This document shows positions 23,139 to 34,788 of a stretch of 64,000 nt of DNA, piece after piece (positions within the stretch are counted from its first letter, which is position 1; every line of letters starts with the position of its first letter). The translations under genes were made by a program, and so were the position numbers. This DNA is from Arachnopeziza araneosa (lineage: Eukaryota; Ascomycota; Leotiomycetes; Helotiales; Arachnopezizaceae), in NCBI GenBank assembly GCA_003988855.1, contig QYAI01000003.1, positions 496,001-560,000 on the forward strand, written 5' to 3'. The notes under the pieces were generated by a model. The model made no database searches. It was not told the origin of the DNA and saw nothing but the letters and a program-made list of their open reading frames with translations.

Positions 23139-25034
23139 TCACCATGCAACTCCTCTCCAGTCAAAATCCCCATCTATATTGACCCACCCGCCTTTCTCAA
23201 CCATGCGGTCCCATCCCATCATCACCCCAAGTAGTCTGCACCCCATACTACTCACTGTACAAACAATCCTATCACTGCCCTGTCCGAGTACAGCCAGATC
23301 AATCAAATACGCTCGGCCAACCAACTCCCTCAATCTAAGAGTCTCCTCAGAAGGCCTCATGCCTGCCCTGTCAGCTGGACTCTCCATAGCAGTAGCTGGA
23401 ACTGCTGTTGCCTTTCCAAGACTCCAAAACATTCCCGCAAAGAATCCACCTTCCCAGCCAACACTCTCATCCACAAACTTGCGAATCGCCGTGGCAGCAC
23501 CGGTGGCAGGCGAAACTTGTGCCTTGGATGCTAGTTGAATGAGTTCTTGAGCTCGAGAGGCAGACTTAAACTCCAAGGAGTCGTAGACATCTGGGTCATC
23601 GGAGGCCACGACAATAAGTGACTTGTGTTCCGCAACCGGGTAATTGGACTGATCGAGTCCAGAAGCATTGAAAGAGATGTGAAGCAGCTCGTGGGCCTTG
23701 TCGGCATACCGATCGAGTGGGACATAGCTGTCTCTATACTGAAATTCGTATGGGTGACGATCCCCACGCCGTATATGCACTCCCGTAATGATTCCTTGAA
23801 CATCATGGGGCGCCTCCAGAGTTCTATTGATAAACCCGGAGATTCGATCGTCGACATACAGCTGATCGGAACCTGCAAGATGGAATAGAGCCTCGTATCC
23901 GGTGCGGGCCATCTCATACATGGGCTTTTGACGATAAACTTCCATTTTCCTGGCATCTTCAAAGTATTCGTTAAAGGCACCACCAAATGTCATTGAAGCA
24001 GTAGCAGCTGAAACCACCAGATGTTTAGCATAGTGAGGACAAGGGAGCATTTCATGGCGTGGTGGAGGCCTACAGCGAGGCATAGGGGGTGGTGCAAACA
24101 AGGAGGCATATTTTCCATATGCCCTAAGATGGTCAGTCTATAATGTGATGGGATTCCGAACAACTTACCATCTTGAGTCATCCATGAAGAAGTCACGACC
24201 CTCCTTTTTAGCCAGCCCATACGCCATCCACAACATCATCAAGGTCTTTCCCAATCCTGCATCTGATGTCTCCAACACAAATGTCATGGTCTTTTCGCAA
24301 ACCTCCGAATCGATTAAACCATCCGTTTTCTCTCCAATGATTGATCCCTCCTGACTCGTAAGGCTCGTTTTTGCTTTAGGACCCGGAAGCAAGCCATGCT
24401 CTTCAGCCTCAGCAACATCCATGAAATTTGGATCAACGTAATAATAACCAAAATGAGCAGCGTGCTGAACGTGAATATGTCTATGCAAGTCCTGAACGTG
24501 GTTTGATACTTCCATGTTTTGCTCACATATCTCAGCGTACTGTTTCGGTTCCAGAGGAAATGGATGATTTGGAGGGATAGAAACAGTCCATTTGGCCCTT
24601 CCTCGTTTATCAGTCACAACCACAGGCGTTGGGAAATCCGGTAGTTCATAATCTCCAACCATCTCGTACTGGTCATCCGCATGTGTGGCCCACCCGACTG
24701 GATTGACAGATCGATCCAACTCGATCCTTTGAGAGCCATAATATAAGATCACTAGCACGCCAGCCAGCCAAGCCAACCCTTTCACTAGTTTCCTAGGTTT
24801 CGGTGCGGGTGCAGGCTTGCCATGTCTGGGAATTAATGCTGGCAAGCTTGGGGAGGGTGGTGGTGAGGAGATGAGATGATTGAAGCTGAAACGGGAAGAG
24901 GTCGATGAGAGAGGACCGCGATCTAATGGATTGTGAGAGGTAGCTCGACGAAGGTTGAGCCGAGGAGAGTTCCGTGACGAAAGAATCATATCGGCATGTG
25001 TGTAGGTCTTGGTGAGGTCGAGATGAGGCGGCAT
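23139..25034 (-). CDS. Type II membrane protein, fucosyltransferase-like
   Basis: Two coding exons: 25034-24169 and 24123-23139, 616 residues. After a Ser/Pro-rich cytosolic N-terminus there is one transmembrane helix (GLAWLAGVLVILYYG, about residues 87-101), then a large lumenal domain. Features suggesting a GT23/fucosyltransferase-like fold: SDAGLGKTLMMLWMAYGLA followed by DFFMDDSRWAYGKY, a cysteine-containing segment PRCRPPPRHEMLPCPHYAKH, and the basic nucleotide-sugar-type motif GVHIRRGDRHP. The C-terminal part with LIVVASDDPDVY also fits such enzymes. The Golgi topology and enzyme class are inferences; the protein looks like a conserved Pezizomycotina family without an established function. 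Confidence 0.8.
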
Positions 25035-25882
25035 CTTTAAAGGTTGGCACAGCCAAAGCAGAATGGAAAAGCTTGTTAGGTAGAAAAGAACGAGGCAGCT
25101 TCCTGAGATTATGTGCCTGCACCTATTGAAGAGGTCCTGAAGGAAGCATTAGACGCAGAGGGTCGGCGCCGAAAGCTCTGGAAGAGTATCCGTTTCCGTT
25201 TGCAATGAAGAAGAATTTTAAACGGAATCGAGGGCTTGGGACGGGATGGACGATGTCGGGTACAGATTAATCTGACGGGGCTTCGCTGCCAGGATACGGA
25301 GTGTGGAGAAGTGTAGAGTCTACCAGGACTTCACTCTGGGACTCAACCAGGAAGGCGTTGGACGAAATGAAGATCGACTGGTGCAGAGAAAGGATGCGAA
25401 GGCCAATCCTCATCTCCCTCGTCGCAAATGGGATGGAAGACGCGCACGATCTACATGCGATGGTGAGGAATGACGAAGGGAAGGGAGAAGGTATTTCCTC
25501 GCGGTGAGGAGAGGAGAGTACCGGTCTCAGATCCCCTTTCGATCGGATCAGAAGGGTAGAGATGGGTTGAGGTGAGTGAGGTGAGGGCGTTCCCCAGCAG
25601 AAACAGCGATGAGACGGAAGGCTGTGCGTTAGAGCCCAAGGACGGGAAGAGGGGGGGGGGGACCTGATACAAGGTGGAGGGAGGGATTTTTGGCTGTGGA
25701 GGCTTGTCGGGCCTGGTTCCAGTCGACTGATTCGGCGAGACCAGCGACTGCATCTGGAAAGATGCCATCTGGGGTGGGTGGAAGATGGCGGCTGAACCCT
25801 GTGCAGTGCATGAAGCCACTGGAGAGGGAGAAAAAGATGATGGATAAGGGGAGGAGGGTGGAAGGAAGAAGCAGACGAGGTG

Positions 25883-25926
25883 AGGAGAGAAGAGAGAAGA
25901 GAGAAGAGAGAAGAGAGAAGAGAGAG
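25883..25926. repeat. GAGAAGA heptamer tandem repeat
   Basis: About six near-perfect copies of a seven-base purine unit (GAGAAGA). All-purine on plus, so prone to slippage and to unusual DNA structure. Confidence 0.85.
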
Positions 25927-25996
25927 CACGTGAACGCTGCTGTTGACCTCTTGCCTTGGGTTCCTGCTCCCCGTCATTCCTTCCCTCTGTGTCCTT

Positions 25997-26035
25997 TCCC
26001 TCTCCCTCTCCCTCTCCCTCTCCCTCTCCCTCCCT
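25997..26035. repeat. TCCCTC hexamer tandem repeat
   Basis: About six copies of TCCCTC, pyrimidine-rich on plus. It lies 70 bp from the GAGAAGA purine array, of opposite strand composition. Confidence 0.85.
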
Positions 26036-26521
26036 CTCCTTCCCTCGTTGCCGCTCTTTCCTTTGACTCGTGGCGTCGTTTCCTGCGGTGCAGCTCCCTG
26101 GGCCGTTCTGAAACGCCCTTCCCCTTAGCGCGGATCCCCCTCCCTGCTCGGCCATTGCTTGTCCTCTGCATAAGCATCATTATTCTTTTATCCCATTTAT
26201 GCACGCATGGCTTAATTGCATCCCATCTATCTATATCTATATTCGTCCGTCGACAAAGGACAGACATAACCGGCAACAGCCTATCCATTCCACCAGAGAT
26301 CCCAAGTCAAACGGAAAGTCACACGACGATGCCTCGACCTACACATCCACCCGTTTCAAGCCATCCATTTCAAGCCATCCATTTCCTCTGCCTCCAAGTC
26401 CCAGGCCATGCTCTCGATCGTTTGCAAGTGACACAGCTTCATACCATTGAAACCAGTGGCCGACTCGAGCAAGCAAGAACGACTCTCACATCAGACCCGG
26501 CTATTTGCATCGAGTAGAGAG

Positions 26522-26557
26522 GCTCCCTCTCGCTCCCTCTCGCTCCCTCTCGCTCCC
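26522..26557. repeat. Decamer repeat GCTCCCTCTC
   Basis: Three and a half copies of a 10-bp unit in direct tandem. Confidence 0.8.
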
Positions 26558-26949
26558 CCCTCTCGGATCCATTTCCCTCTACCCAATACCTCATCCAGAT
26601 CTAATTCATGCATGAAATCCTCGCCGATGACGAGCAGACACAACATTTCTACACCATCCTGTGATATTTTGATCTTGGTGTATGCAGGTCCTCGAGCTAA
26701 ATGAGGCTGCATGCATGGGACACGCACCAGCTCCCGTCAGGGCAAAGAATAGATGCATCAAAATGACATGGCAGCAAGCACTTTCCTTCTCTGTTTAACT
26801 CACATCTATCATTCGTCCAGATCGCTCTCGCCCAGTCCCCAACCCATCACCACCATTATCCATCCCTTCCTCTGCTAAAAACCAAATTCAAAAAGCAAAC
26901 AACGAATACATCATTATCAACCTTAGCACATAAACCAACCTGCTGTTCC

Positions 26950-26990
26950 TCCTCCCCATTGCCATCTCCTCCCCATTGCCATCTCCTCCT
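26950..26990. repeat. 18-bp tandem duplication
   Basis: Two exact copies of an 18-bp unit containing CCCCATTGCCATCTCCT, in direct tandem. Confidence 0.8.
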
Positions 26991-27131
26991 TTCCCATTTT
27001 ATAAACACCCCATCAATGCGCATCATCCACGGGCTACCAATTCGTCCCAACGGCTCCTCCCCTCCGTCTCCCATCCTCGTTCCAATACCCTCCTCCCACC
27101 CCGCATCGCGAGCGCTCGGTATGCGCATAAA

Positions 27132-27163
27132 CACCAGCACCAGCACCAGCACCAGCACCAGCA
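27132..27163. repeat. CACCAG hexamer repeat
   Basis: About five copies of CACCAG with no convincing coding context. Confidence 0.85.
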
Positions 27164-27724
27164 ACCATCGTGCGAAGCACTGAGCATCCTCACGCACCTC
27201 CATGCTCTCCAGATATGGGAGGTCTCTACCATCCACGCAAGAAACAAGCTCTTGCTAAGCACGGGACGGGATGCGGGATCACACACAGACCCCGATTCAC
27301 AGACCGCATCTCTGTCAGTTTCTAAACATTTGCAACCCTCTTGATGGCACGCTATATGCGCTCATGCACTCACGAACTCCGTCAGTGCGTGCCTGTACGA
27401 CGCACCATCTCATTATATAAACAAACTATCTCGTCTCCGCCTTCTCTTCGCTCTCACTGCACTGGATGGAGAGGAACGCCTGCTGAAATCTTCAATCATA
27501 TCATGTATTACACTATACTATTTTCCAGTGGCAGCGATGCCATTACCCATCTTCGTCAAAGTGCAATTCATGCAGAGTACTCGTTCCACCCTCCAAAGAG
27601 CCTAATCTAACAAGAGTACGAAAATGGGGTATAAAGGATAACTACCAGAACCATTCCCATCCCAACCAGCCAAGTGCTTCCCAGAAACGCCATGGAACAA
27701 AAGACCACCCATCTAACCAGGCAC

Positions 27725-30700
27725 CTATCCCGAAGCAACTTCAATCGGCATTTCAGGCGACAGTGGGCTCATTGGTAGTTCCAAAGGAGGCTCTCTCTTT
27801 CTATCACCCATCAGCCTCAAGCTTCCTCTCGAACTTTTCACAATGTGACCGCTCTCAACACGGTCTTGGATCATCTCATCCAACATCTTGCTCATTTCAT
27901 CCACGTTCTTTTTACTCATCTCATCTACACTCTTCGTTCGCTTCTTGGGAGAAAGAAGACCGACTGGACCGACAGAAAGAATGGGCGAGAGTGGTCCTTG
28001 ATCGAGCAGCTGAGAGGCACGGGCCGAGACAGGACTTAAAGGCCCGTTATCAAAGGGAAATGAAGACAGCGACGAGCGTTCTGCGGTGTCACGGGAGCGA
28101 GCTGCGCTTCTTAATGCGGTCAACATTCGATCTTTATCATCAAGTCGGGCTCGAAGATCCGCAATCTCTGCGTCCTTCTCTTTTAACAGGGCGGCTATGT
28201 TGTGATCTTCACCAACCATTATACCACTTTTTCCAGGACTAGAAAAGCCAACAGATGCCCTCGAGTGGCTTGATCGTCTAGCTTGAATCAGACGCTTTTC
28301 TAATGTCTGACAGTATCGAGTCTTATCAGCAAGATCGGCTTGCAAAGCTCTATTTTGGGCAGCAAGCGAGGCGTTGCCATCGCCAAATTCTCCTAGCGAG
28401 TCCTCATCCTCTATTGAGCCGCCTGACAACCTTTCGCCCGAGTGTCTCTGGCTTGCAGGAAGTTGACCAACAGTTGACACGGAATTGATAGATGCTGTTC
28501 GCTCTAAGGAGTTCCGGCCAACAGTCGAAGGAGCCATCGACGATCGTACAGACACTGATGTCATGGATGGCATCCTTGGATGCATACTGAGCGAAGAAAA
28601 AGTGCCACTGGTATTGACACCAGTTGACTTGGAGCTTAATATCAGTCGATTCAGATGATCGATTCTTTCTTTCAACGCTGTGCGGGCCAATTGCATCTCC
28701 AACATCTGCTCTTCATGCCGCATTTCAGCTTCCTTCTCTCGCTCCTTCTCCTCGTCCTCATCCTTAGCTTTCGCTTGGCTTTCGAGTTGACCTCGTAACT
28801 CTACAATCTCCATGCGATATCTCTCCAGGAGAACTCGGGCTCCGCCATCGCCGCCTGCGCCCAAAGCTTCTTCGGCCTTCTTAGCATGACTGACAATGTT
28901 GTTTTTGGCCCTTGAAGCGAATTTTAGAGTATTCAATGTCTCGCTAGTGTGAGTGTTTACAGCCGCTGCACTACCGACTGATCCAATCTGGATCGTGCAA
29001 AGAATGCTGACAAGAGAATCTCCCGAAAGCGCTCCTTGCAGAAGTCTTGTAAGTTTGCTGTCTCGATATGGGAGGTGTTTTCCGTCTTTGTCTGTTGGCT
29101 TGCCTTCCTTGTCCTTGTCACCAGACAAACGAGCAATGACAGTACCAAGAGTCAGTAAACTCTTGTTGATATGGGAACCCTCTGTCCGACGTTCCTTGGT
29201 TTCTGCTGCTCTCTCCGAACCGGCCAAATCAATCAGACTTAATGTTGACACTCTCACACCACCTGGTACTATTGCTGATCTTTTATTGTCCTCTATTCCA
29301 GTAGCCCCGGGGATTCTTTCTCTACTCTCAACAACGATCTGGACGACTGCATGACTCCGAGAGCTCCTAGCATTGAATTGAGTACTCGAAGTACGCCTGG
29401 CATGGTCACCTCTGGCAATCACTCTTAGTAGCTGTGTTGGACTTTGGACGATTTCTTCCTTCAGCGGGCTAGCATAAACACCTCTCTTGCTATCCTCTCG
29501 AAGTTTGATCTCTTCCTGTTGTGGAACTCCGGGGCCGGAGCTTGCGGGTGGAGTGCTTAACAGATCGTGGATCTTCTCGTTATAAATTTCCAAGTAGCTC
29601 ACCCTTAGAAGGAATTCTCGCGAAGGAGTCTCCCGGATATATGAGAAAATATCGGTGATGGCAAGAGGAATCACACCAGGCGAGGTAGCAGTTCCTTGCA
29701 TGGAAAAAGTTTTACCAGTTCCCGTCATTCCATAGGCGAAGACTGTTCCGTGATAACCTTCCATCACCCGTCTCACGAGCCTCTTCGCTGACGAGTCATA
29801 AACCTTTGCATTATTGTCATGTGTAGCGAAGACATTATCTGTTATCAGGTGAGATACCAAACTTCTAAAAAGGATCGGGAGACCTTACCATAATAGTAGT
29901 CACCTCCCTCTTTCCCTCGGTAGGCTACCAGAGCACGCCTTCCATCTACCATCCATTCTCCATCAGACTTGCCGCTTGGATTTGCTCCCGCATCAGGTCG
30001 AACTCGAACACTGACAATGACATTACCCTTGCTTTCTGGCGGTTTCGACGATCGATGGTCATTGGAGTAGTCTGCTGACAGTGCCCGACCTCTTGGACCA
30101 TCTCCGTGATCGTCGTATGTTGTGGCTGAGGTTGAGTACGAGTCTTGGGCTGAGGAGCTACGGCTTTGTGGCGGGGATGGTAGGCTTAACAGCCCATCTG
30201 ATCCACGAGCTCCTGGTCCACTAGATATCGATCTACTCTCACCGCTTGCATTGAGTAGACTGGGCGTAGTTCCATTCGTGTAAGTCGTCTGACTCTGGCT
30301 AGTCTTAGGGCTACCAGTCTTCCGCTTGCGTGCTTTATTTACTGCAATACTAGGTTCACCCGATTCTTTGGTCAAGCTACTCCCAGGAAGCGTTCCCCCG
30401 GATAGTGGGCTTGGTGGAAGACTTGTCGTCCGAATGCCTTTAGGGGGTTGTGGAAATGCATTGATGCTAATCGTCTTGCGTATGGCTTTACCCGCACCGT
30501 TCGTGCCTGGTATTGCTCTTTGCTTTGGCAATGGCGTGCTAATGGTTGATGAATTAGGTGAATTGTATGTAGATGAAGGTGCTCGAAGGCCACTCCTTGG
30601 AAGGCTTGGTGTTGAGACATCTGCGTTCGTCTCCTGGATCGCTCCAATACCACCTGTACTTTTCCTCGATTTCGTAGGCAAAGCTGGTAAAGCAGTTGTG

Positions 30701-30747
30701 GGAGGCCCATAGGATGGCCGTGATGGTCGAGGTATCGTAGCAGCCAT
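27725..30747 (-). CDS. kipA: Kinesin-7 motor protein (KipA/Kip2 type)
   Basis: Plus-end-directed microtubule motor; fungal KipA helps position growth at hyphal tips. Two coding exons: 30747-29889 and 29838-27725, 990 residues. The N-terminal extension of about 240 residues is basic and Ser/Pro-rich, as in KipA/Kip2. The motor begins at GNVIVSVRVRPD and shows P-loop YGMTGTGKTFSMQG, switch I NARSSRSHA, switch II DLAGSERA and the HINKSLLTLG helix. A coiled-coil stalk and a Ser-rich tail follow. An open frame continues upstream of the chosen ATG to 30879, but those residues look like leader. The KipA assignment rests on the long N-terminal extension and motor sequence; another kinesin-7 member is the alternative. 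Confidence 0.9.
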
Positions 30748-33384
30748 CGTAAATGATATCTTGATGGTTAGACTTCCAAGAGGTCTGCAAGATGAAATAC
30801 AAATTAAAGATCTTCTAGGGCTCGGGTGCGTTATCGAAATGTGAGTACCTAGTCGTCCATGAAACTCAGGCCCTTGCAAGTGTCCTATGCTTAAGTCTTA
30901 GTCCGGAGAACAAATATTATTATTTGCCCAACTATAGTTGCAGTCGATCCGGGGAGGAGGGCTGTTTAGAACAGTGGCCACTGTGCCAGGAAGTGTGAAA
31001 CACTATAACATGCAAGCTGATATGCCTGAGCAAAAAGCTATGAAATACTCTGCCAGATGTTAGCACCTACAAACGTCCGAAATCTGCACGATCCGCGCGA
31101 AAATTGTGGTTCGAAGACAAGAAACTTCATAGATCATTTTCTAATGTTTCACGGGTGGAAACAATCGGCAAGACATCGTCGGTTGTGATTGACAAAGGAG
31201 ATTGAAACTTACCGATTTTGAATAGTGTTAAGTTGTAGTTATTTGTCGAGGTACAATTTCATAATCTTGTGCGCCCCAGTCGAGCTTGTACCATGGACTT
31301 TCTTTCTCAGGATATGCAGGCACCCGTGAAAGTACTGCTGTCTATCTGAAGTTTGCGGTAGAAGAACCTAGCAGTATTCTCCGAATACCCTTGCGCCTCT
31401 AACCGTTGACAGTGCGGCAGGGTATTTCGTGTTTCGGTGTTCAGCACGTTCGGCGGGTCCACCTGGTTTGGAGTATTTGCCCTGATTATGGCCTGATGGG
31501 ATGTGCAGAACACAGATTTCGAGGAATCATGCGATCAAGATTCCCAGCAGTTTGTGTGATGTGCAATCTGTACCAAAACTCCAAGGTGATACCTGTTTAA
31601 GGATCGCCACTCTGGTGAAAAAAAGAATCCAGCAGCCGTTCGTTTTCCGGGTCGAGGAAGATTATTCGAGGCTCTAGGTATTATATTGGAGGTGTATTAG
31701 CCTAAGGTGAGAAAATGTTTCTCGACGAGAGAGTTCAATGGACCGTCGGTTTCGAGTTCGAGAAGGATGCCGTGACAAGAGTTCGGAAAGGTGCAGTACG
31801 GTGGTGTCACGATGCAGAGATCGCTGTCAATTCGTGATGTCAAGAAATTGGGAGAGGTTTGCGAGATGCTATGAATGCTTGCGACGAGAGAAGGAGGGTA
31901 TCGTCTTCGGCAGAGCAACGACTGGAACGATTGAGGTCGAGAAGGTCTTCAAGTGAGATGGTGAGAAGGGTCGAGGAGGAAAAAGTAAAGAGATGAGACG
32001 GAGTAACCTCGCAGTTGCAGATGCACGTTCAACCAACAAACCCCTGACCATGTGCGCCGCGTTGAGCTCGTTGGTGGTGGAGTCAGTGGCTGAAGTCGGG
32101 ATTGGGGGGGGGAGCTGGTTCTAGATACAGCTGCGTTGCCGGTATTTACCTAAGGGAGGGACCTCTTGGGGGGGCATGTGCCGCGATCAAAAGAAAGTGC
32201 AAGCGTGCTATCAGCGAGCGACCAGAGGAAACAGAAATGGGGAGGGTGCAGGTTGTAGGTCGAGGAGTGTTGGGTCATGAAGGTAGAAATGTTTTGCTAT
32301 TTAGTTTTAACCTTTTTGTCGTGCCTGCCCTGGTTGAGTGACTGGCCGTACCTTACTTACCTTACCTACCGTACCTTTCTTCCCATTCCTTTCCTTTCCT
32401 TTCCTTCCCTCCCTCCCCTTCCCTCTCGTTATCTTCCTCGGAGCAGGCCCTTTAAATTGCACCACCCTTTTGGATGAATATTCGTACGGCCACCCCCCAA
32501 ATGTCCTGGCGCAACACGGACCCCCCCCTCACAGTATCAAATTCCCCGGAAAACTCTCCTCTCTTGTGGCTGACGCTCAGATAGTCTCCTATTGAGGTTG
32601 AGGCTTCAATATAACAATATAACAATACTGGACGAGTGCAAGAGTCATCTCCGTCTTCATAGCTGCACCTCAGGCCTTCTGCTGATCGTCTCTGGGACGT
32701 GCCGCAGACCCGACAAAAGCTCCTGGAGCTTGGGAAAAAGGTGCTCGACCTCCCTAAGGCACATGATGGTGGCTTGCACGAACCAGACGGCTCCATACCA
32801 TGTAATTTAGCTCCCTTCCGACCCTGCTGGATGACAGGCTCACAGCAAAGTGGCCCGGGACGATTGAGGCACAGCCATGGTGTGGGAAAGGCGCCCCATT
32901 GGTGTGCATTGATTTGAGCAGAAAACTGCCCTTGCCCGACAGCTCCCATTCGAGAACTTCCAGGTCGCGACTAATGAACCAACATTTCACAGAGCCAGTC
33001 AAGAACCAGAGAGAGAATCCTTCTCTGTACCTTATTCTGGAATTCGAACGTTTCGTGATAGTGGCTTACTCCGTCATCCACGATTTCAACCCATCAGAGA
33101 ATAGAGTTCTGATAGCGTCGAATCGCGAATTCTTCGGTTGTTGACGTTTGATCCCCAAGGATGCGAGGGCTCAATTTCCGGTAATGGTATGATCCCAATC
33201 ACCTATCCTTTGCCATTTGTCGATCACACCGAACTCGAAATATCTCCTGTCTCACGGAAGATGCTTTGTACAGGTGCAAGTCCGTCTGTTATGCCGTCTC
33301 CCAGGAGGCATTTCAGTTATCAAATTTTCGGAATCACCCACCATTGTGTGTCAAACAATGCGAACTAAAACACACAGATTCTAA
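30748..33384. other. 2.6-kb intergenic region
   Basis: Lies between the kinesin start and the STK19-family stop, both on minus. No credible gene. It contains a pyrimidine-rich TTTCC/CTTAC tract at about 32345-32430 and homopolymer runs of G (32102-32112) and C (about 32520). The kinesin promoter must lie at the left end. Confidence 0.5.
32345..32430. repeat. Pyrimidine tract with TTACC and TTTCC units
   Basis: Imperfect CTTAC/TTACC units run into four TTTCC units and then CCCT-rich sequence. Non-coding. Confidence 0.7.
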
Positions 33385-34563
33385 TTATAAGGCCCGCACA
33401 CCTCTTCCAGCGCTCCCAGAATCGAAAATCTCGATAAGACCTGCTCCGATACTTTCTTCTAGGATCCATTCAAACGTTATGCCATAGAATTGTTTCCATC
33501 TCTTGGTCCGGCCTGGGAGTATGCCTGTAAACTCACCTCGGTCTCTTCGGGACAAGCTTGCCGTGTCATGACTTGAAATGCCACCATCCCAGCGTTGCCG
33601 TAACAGAGATTCGGGTATCTCCCGATATTTAGACTTCGCGAGGAGTGATAAAAGATGTGCACGGGCATTCGCAAGTAGTTTAAGAAACGGTCCTGTCGCT
33701 GGAAGTGCAAGAGAATAGTCGCCTGTTCCCGGATGTCTAAACCCACCACCACTCCCTCCAGATCGATGCACAGCGCCTTCACCACCAACGGCAGCCATAG
33801 ATCCCGATGCAGCTTTGGATATGCTGTCCAGAGAGGTCATTGTCCCATGCGAGGCATCCCCTGGTCTCGAGAAGGCATCTGTGGTTGTCCACGAGGGAAG
33901 GGAGGAGGTTAAAAAGCCTGCATGCATCAGTGCTTTGGCATCAGCATTCGAGATCTCGGATTTGGGTATCTGCAAGGCAGTTGGATTCTGATGCAAGAGC
34001 GCAGTGAATTTGTCCTTGACAGCTTGTTCCAGATCACTTTTCCGAATCATGTCCCCCAAGTCTTTTACCATGATCAAGGCCTCCATGCTACTTCGACTCT
34101 GCACGACGATCTTCCTGACGGCCCCGCCTGCAGTAAGTTCGACGATTTCTCTCTCAACCAAGGTTGGAGAGTTCAAAAGTGCCTGTATATGCGAGACTGT
34201 AACAATAGGTGGCAGCAAGATTCGAAAATTTAAGACGTCCGCAATTCGTGTAGAATTCATCCCAGCCTGCGGTGGAATTTCACTCCACATCCTGTTCCGG
34301 ACGTAGATAATAGCTTGCGCGACATCTCGAAGGGTTAGATCGGTCGCCAAGGCTTTGACAAGACCGAAGTCATCCAATCTATCCTCGAAAAAGTCCTCAT
34401 GTTCGTCCTTCGCGTCTTCTGGTTTCGAAGATGACCGCTGTAAGGGTTTGCGGCGAGGCAATGTCGAATACGGGGAACCGGAAGAGGAGTCTCGCTTGAA
34501 GGACGGTGGTTTCGAAGGTTTCTTCACGCGACTCGAGTGCGCTGCTGAGAATTTGAAACTCAT
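33385..34563 (-). CDS. STK19-family protein
   Basis: Single exon of 392 residues matching the STK19 family. The human member was once called a kinase but is now understood as a DNA-binding winged-helix protein acting in transcription-coupled repair. Seen: a basic Ser-rich N-terminus, then DLTLRDVAQAIIYVRNRMW, FRILLPPIVTVSHIQALLNS, KIVVQSRSSMEALIMVKD, a Gly/Ser-rich insert, and a C-terminal helical part ending in a segment with KQFYGITFEWILEES. No kinase motifs are present. It is divergent, about 225 bp from the phosphoglycerate-mutase-like gene. Confidence 0.82.
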   Translation of the reverse strand: MSFKFSAAHSSRVKKPSKPPSFKRDSSSGSPYSTLPRRKPLQRSSSKPEDAKDEHEDFFEDRLDDFGLVKALATDLTLRDVAQAIIYVRNRMWSEIPPQAGMNSTRIADVLNFRILLPPIVTVSHIQALLNSPTLVEREIVELTAGGAVRKIVVQSRSSMEALIMVKDLGDMIRKSDLEQAVKDKFTALLHQNPTALQIPKSEISNADAKALMHAGFLTSSLPSWTTTDAFSRPGDASHGTMTSLDSISKAASGSMAAVGGEGAVHRSGGSGGGFRHPGTGDYSLALPATGPFLKLLANARAHLLSLLAKSKYREIPESLLRQRWDGGISSHDTASLSRRDRGEFTGILPGRTKRWKQFYGITFEWILEESIGAGLIEIFDSGSAGRGVRAL

Positions 34564-34788
34564 TTCTAGACGCTTTTGACGATTTGTTGTTGTGGTGGTG
34601 GGGTTTGGTTAAGAAGAAATAGCGCGAGGCTGCAGCCTGGAGCAAGCTGTAGACTAAATTGACAAATGCCCCACAGGGCTGTGTCTACCTAAGGTCTCGC
34701 AGCCGCAATCACATTAACCGCAGCCTTCTTGAGCATCTATCCAATTACATTCCCACCTCGCCCAAGGACCACGTCCAACAAGCATAGA

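Larger units (their letters stand above)
25035..27724. other. 2.7-kb non-coding island rich in simple repeats
   Basis: Lies between two minus-strand genes. The long frames on both strands here (for example 25690-26517 plus and 25451-26155 minus) consist of low-complexity Ser/Pro/Leu or Arg/Glu runs generated by CT/GA repeats and look non-coding. At least five distinct tandem repeats occur within 1.3 kb and are listed separately. Confidence 0.6.

Noticed and set aside
25451..26155. 234-codon minus-strand frame
   Set aside because: Same repeat-driven composition on the opposite strand; Ser/Leu/Pro and Gly/Glu runs with no recognisable protein features.
25690..26517. 275-codon plus-strand frame
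   Set aside because: Composed of low-complexity runs created by GA/CT tandem repeats; no domain, no plausible start context, and it overlaps several microsatellites.
30748..30879. N-terminal extension of the kinesin
   Set aside because: The open frame continues to an upstream ATG, but the residues are not kinesin-like and the preferred start matches the basic N-terminus of KipA proteins.
32452..32949. 165-codon minus-strand frame
   Set aside because: Cys/Ser-rich but without any recognisable pattern; the interval otherwise looks intergenic.
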